Positions 7,304 to 9,631 of a stretch of 9,631 bases of DNA are shown here, piece after piece. A program made the translations under genes and the position numbers. The notes below the pieces were generated by a model that ran no database searches, was not told the DNA's origin, and saw only the letters and a program-made list of their open reading frames with translations. Source of the DNA: CAZOGW01 sp964579415. Lineage in GTDB: Bacteria > Actinomycetota > Acidimicrobiia > Spongiisociales > UBA5794. How positions within the stretch are numbered: the stretch's first letter is position 1; each line of letters begins with the position of its first letter. The stretch is taken from contig CAZOGW010000115.1 of assembly GCA_964579415.1 (NCBI GenBank), positions 1-9,631 on the forward strand. Reading direction: 5' to 3'.

Positions 7304-7354
7304 CTCCCCCCAGAATTGGGGGAGTACCCCTGCGGAGGCTTTGCGGAGCAGGGG
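7304..7354. repeat. REP-like double hairpin between convergent genes
   Basis: Two adjacent inverted repeats: CTCCCCC with GGGGGAG (7304-7324, loop CAGAATT), then CCCCTGC with GCAGGGG (7327-7354). A further G-rich run continues to about 7361 and can pair imperfectly with the C-rich left side. It lies downstream of both the transporter (+) and the flavoprotein (-), about 60 bases past the latter's stop, so it may serve as that gene's terminator. It is unlike the heptamer arrays and looks like a separate palindromic repeat family. Confidence 0.55.
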
Positions 7355-7416
7355 GAGGGGGGCCGCCGCAGTTGTGCGCGCCTTCCATGGCCGGTGGGAG
7401 GTTGCGTCAGAGGGTC

Positions 7417-8784
7417 TCAGGCGGGGACGGAGTCACCGGTGAGGATGCGGGCGAGGGCGGCGGCCTGGGTGCGGACCTCGGGGATGGCCGTGGTCTCCCA
7501 ACGGGCGCCACGACACAGCGGGCCGAGGGCGTAGATACCCGGAGTGGGCATCCCGACAGCGTCGAGCACGGCTCCGATGGCGTCGACGTCGATACCGAGA
7601 CCTCCCCACCCCGGCCGGGCCCGGCCCGAGGCGACGAGACCGGCGACGACCTCGCCGTACCCGGACGTCCGCATGTCGGGGCCGGTGGCGTTGAGCACCC
7701 AACGCACCGGTCCGACGGAGCCGGTCGCCCCGAGAGACACCACCAGGCCGTCGGGCGTGGCGCTGACACCCTGCACCGATCCGCGATATGACTGGATGGC
7801 ACCGGAGGCGGCGAGTGTATCCACGCGCCGGGCGACCTCGGGCGCCATGCGGTGACGCAGCCGGTCGTAGGGACCGGCGATGCGGGCGGCGAAGTGACGG
7901 CGCGCCCTGTCGTCCCAGCGCAGCCACAGGCCAGCGAGGTCGCCGCGGAGGCGCTGGTCGAAGACAGACTGCCAGCATTGACGAGGGTTCGCCTCCAACT
8001 CATCGCGGAAGGCGCGCAGCACGTCTTCGGGCCCACCGGAGGCGAGCGCCGCGACATAAGAATCACCGCGCGCCGAGGGCGCTGCGTTGCAGCCGCTGTC
8101 GCAGTGTGGCGGCCTCTCGCAGTGGACCCGGGGGAACCGGGCGGTCCGGCTGATCACGTCCACGGGCCGGTCGCGCCCGCCGCCGGTGAGGGCGAGTATG
8201 AGGTCGACGGCAGTCAGGCCGGCGCCGACAACGGCGACCGGGTCGTCGGGTCGGATCGGGTCCAGCGCGCCCGGCGCCAGCGGGTCGGCGATGACACCGT
8301 CCACCTCTCCCGTGTCACCCGGCAGCCGTTTCGGTGGTGGGTTGCCCAGGGCGACGACCACGGAGTCGGCGGTGACAGCACCTCCCGAGGCGAGCCGGAG
8401 TTCCCATCCCTGACCGCGCGGATGTGCCCCGACCACGTCGTCGGTGTGCCGCGCCACCCCGTCGAGTCCCGAGCCGACCGTCCTGAGGTAGTCGCCGTAC
8501 AGCGCCCGGGAAAGGAACTCGTGTCCCAGGAGACCGGGATGCCCGTTGGCACGCGCCCAGGCGAGGAAGCCACCAGTGTCGTCGGGGTCGGCGCCGAGAG
8601 CGGCCGCCCGCACGTTGAGCAGGAAGCCGTCCCTCGGCACGCCGTAGGCGGCCCCGCCGTCGTAGCTGCGCCGGTCGAACACAGCGATCCGAGCCGCGGG
8701 ATCCCGGGAGGTGATACCGGCGGCCACCAACAACCCGCTGGCGCCGGCCCCCACGATCGCCACGTCAACGGCAGCATCAGGCAC
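7417..8784 (-). CDS. FAD/NAD(P)-binding protein, YdhS/COG4529-like
   Basis: A 455-aa probable cytoplasmic flavoprotein. The N-terminal Rossmann motif VAIVGAGASG (8-17) binds FAD. GGAAYGVP with LLNVRAAALGADPDD (43-69) is the hallmark of the PF13454/COG4529 family, whose members are mostly uncharacterised. A second dinucleotide motif, VAVVGAGLTAVD (183-194), fits an NAD(P) site, and ATGPDMRTSGYG lies near the C-terminus. The likely chemistry is NAD(P)H-dependent oxidation or monooxygenation of an unknown substrate. A Cys/His cluster at 221-232 (HC, then HCDSGC) is unusual. The start is a GTG at 8784, since no in-frame ATG lies near the conserved N-terminus and GAGASG then falls at the normal position. 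It follows rtcB by 70 bp on the same strand and may be co-transcribed or have its own promoter. Confidence 0.87.
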   Translation of the reverse strand: MPDAAVDVAIVGAGASGLLVAAGITSRDPAARIAVFDRRSYDGGAAYGVPRDGFLLNVRAAALGADPDDTGGFLAWARANGHPGLLGHEFLSRALYGDYLRTVGSGLDGVARHTDDVVGAHPRGQGWELRLASGGAVTADSVVVALGNPPPKRLPGDTGEVDGVIADPLAPGALDPIRPDDPVAVVGAGLTAVDLILALTGGGRDRPVDVISRTARFPRVHCERPPHCDSGCNAAPSARGDSYVAALASGGPEDVLRAFRDELEANPRQCWQSVFDQRLRGDLAGLWLRWDDRARRHFAARIAGPYDRLRHRMAPEVARRVDTLAASGAIQSYRGSVQGVSATPDGLVVSLGATGSVGPVRWVLNATGPDMRTSGYGEVVAGLVASGRARPGWGGLGIDVDAIGAVLDAVGMPTPGIYALGPLCRGARWETTAIPEVRTQAAALARILTGDSVPA

Positions 8785-8796
8785 CCGGCGATGCTA
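8785..8796 (-). promoter_or_regulatory. Candidate -10 box for leaderless transcription of the flavoprotein gene
   Basis: On the minus strand TAGCAT (8796-8791) matches TANNNT and is followed by six bases (CGCCGG) and the GTG start. No Shine-Dalgarno site is visible. Spacing is identical to that before the Rieske gene. No -35 element is evident because the upstream DNA is the heptamer array. Confidence 0.35.
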
Positions 8797-8801
8797 GCCA
8801 G

Positions 8802-8846
8802 GAGTACTAAGCACTAAGTACTAAGTACTCCCGGATACTGGATACT
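8802..8846. repeat. Compound heptamer array: type A then type B
   Basis: Type A: TACTAAG, CACTAAG, TACTAAG and TACT (8805-8829), flanked by GAGTACT (8802-8808) and AGTACTC (8824-8830), which are reverse complements. Two bases... CC at 8831-8832, then separate it from type B: GGATACT twice (8833-8846). The array fills most of the 70-bp gap between rtcB and the flavoprotein gene and ends eight bases from the rtcB stop. On the rtcB sense strand the type B part reads AGTATCC AGTATCC. Confidence 0.85.
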
Positions 8847-8854
8847 GATTCTCG

Positions 8855-9631
8855 CTATCCCTTCACCACACCGACCGGTCGCAACCTTGCCACCTTGGCG
8901 GCGAGGCCGGCTCGGACGCAGACTTCGGCGACCACGTCGACGTCCTTGTAGGCGTAGGGGGCCTCCTCGGAGAGGAGCCTGACCGATCCGGGCCGGATGG
9001 AGATGCCGGCGGCTTCCAGCTCCTGGCGGACCTGGTGGCCGGTCTCCTGGCGCTGCGCCTTCTTGCGGCTCATCACCCGGCCGGCGCCGTGTGCGGCGGA
9101 GGCGAAGGCGGGGTTGCCGGCGACGCCGCGCAACACCCAGGAGGCGGTACCCATCGAGCCCGGTACCAGGACCGGCTGGCCGGTTCCCGCCAGATCGGCG
9201 GGGAGGTCGGGCCGGCCCGGCCCGAAGGCTCGGGTGGCGCCCTTGCGGTGGACGCAGAGCAGCGTCGGGGTGCCGTCGATGTCGTGCACTTCGATCTTGG
9301 CCAGGTTGTGGGCGACGTCGTAGACCAGGCGCATGCCGGTCTCCTCCGCGGGCACCCCGAAGGCGGAGGCGAAGGCGCCCCTGGCGGCGTGGGCCAGGAT
9401 GTGGCGGTTGGCCCAGGCGAAGTTGGCCGACGCCGCCATCGCCGCCAGGTACCGCTCCCCCTCCGGCGATTGCACCGGGACGCAGGCGAGCTGCCTGTCG
9501 GGAACGGAGATGCCGTGGCGGGCCATGGCGGCGCCCATCAGCTTGAGCTGGTCGGTGCACGTCTGGTGGCCGAGGCCGCGGGAGCCGGTGTGGAGCATCA
9601 CCACCACCATCCCCTCGGCGAGGCCGTAGAC
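8855..9631 (-). CDS. rtcB: RNA-splicing ligase RtcB, C-terminal part (5' end outside the window)
   Basis: The last 258 codons of an RtcB 3'-phosphate RNA ligase, which joins RNA 2',3'-cyclic phosphate or 3'-phosphate ends to 5'-OH ends using GTP and Mn2+ in RNA repair or tRNA splicing. The frame is open to the right edge and residues VYGLAEG precede the first in-window ATG at 9610, which is internal. Counting from the first visible residue: LHTGSRGLGH holds metal ligand H14, YDVAHNLAKIE holds H108, then come HRKGATRAFGP (128-138) and PGSMGTASWVL (157-167). HGAGR holds H181, the histidine guanylated in the family. The end, VARLRPVGVVKG, is the canonical RtcB terminus. The missing N-terminal portion should hold the remaining metal ligands. 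No archease partner is visible on this side. Confidence 0.95.
   Translation of the reverse strand, partial: VYGLAEGMVVVMLHTGSRGLGHQTCTDQLKLMGAAMARHGISVPDRQLACVPVQSPEGERYLAAMAASANFAWANRHILAHAARGAFASAFGVPAEETGMRLVYDVAHNLAKIEVHDIDGTPTLLCVHRKGATRAFGPGRPDLPADLAGTGQPVLVPGSMGTASWVLRGVAGNPAFASAAHGAGRVMSRKKAQRQETGHQVRQELEAAGISIRPGSVRLLSEEAPYAYKDVDVVAEVCVRAGLAAKVARLRPVGVVKG

Noticed and set aside
7852..8817. A 321-codon plus-strand open frame
   Set aside because: Antisense shadow of the flavoprotein gene, which has clear FAD and NAD(P) motifs.
8814..9560. A 248-codon minus-strand open frame
   Set aside because: Out-of-frame shadow of rtcB, very rich in R, P and G; the overlapping frame carries all RtcB motifs.
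9608..9610. ATG at 9610 as the start of the RtcB gene
   Set aside because: The frame stays open to the window edge with RtcB-like residues upstream, and a start there would remove the N-terminal metal-binding part; the gene is cut by the window.

Overview
This is a high-GC window (clearly above 60% by eye) with compact intergenic spaces. It looks like chromosomal DNA of a free-living actinobacterium. A secreted M36 metallopeptidase with a CHRD-like tail, and a TANNNT box placed for leaderless initiation before two genes, would fit Acidimicrobiia-like lineages. That placement is an inference from gene content, not a demonstrated assignment. There is no transposase, integrase, phage gene, tRNA, rRNA or CRISPR array.

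Layout. (1) 4-2766 (+): secreted M36 (fungalysin-type) metallopeptidase with propeptide, inserted PA domain and C-terminal CHRD-like domain, followed by a strong hairpin terminator. (2) 2930-4288 (-): AzgA-type NCS2 purine permease, convergent with the peptidase. (3) 4437-5621 (-): Rieske non-haem iron oxygenase alpha subunit of the CntA/GbcA-like type. (4) A divergent intergenic region (5622-5834) holding a 31-bp perfect inverted repeat built of heptamers, plus a candidate promoter for the rightward genes. (5) 5835-5981 and 5981-7129 (+): an unannotated 48-aa one-helix membrane protein overlapping by one base the start of a YeiH/UPF0324-family transporter, followed by a 13-bp-stem terminator. 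(6) 7417-8784 (-): FAD/NAD(P)-binding protein of the YdhS/COG4529 type. (7) 8855-9631 (-): C-terminal 258 codons of the RNA ligase RtcB, running off the right edge.

The genes do not form one pathway. The only clear operon is the small protein plus the YeiH-family transporter. RtcB and the flavoprotein lie in tandem and could be co-transcribed. The permease could be read with the Rieske gene, though 148 bp separate them.

The most distinctive thing in the window is not a gene. Four intergenic regions carry short arrays of related 7-bp repeats: type A is TACTAGG/TACTTGG/TACTAAG and type B is GGATACT, equal to TATCCAG on the other strand. The divergent region has them as a near-perfect 68-bp hairpin. 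They resemble in kind the heptameric STRR repeats of cyanobacteria, and they explain several spurious open frames rich in 'GTWYLVLGTWY'-like peptides. I found no convincing new multi-gene system.
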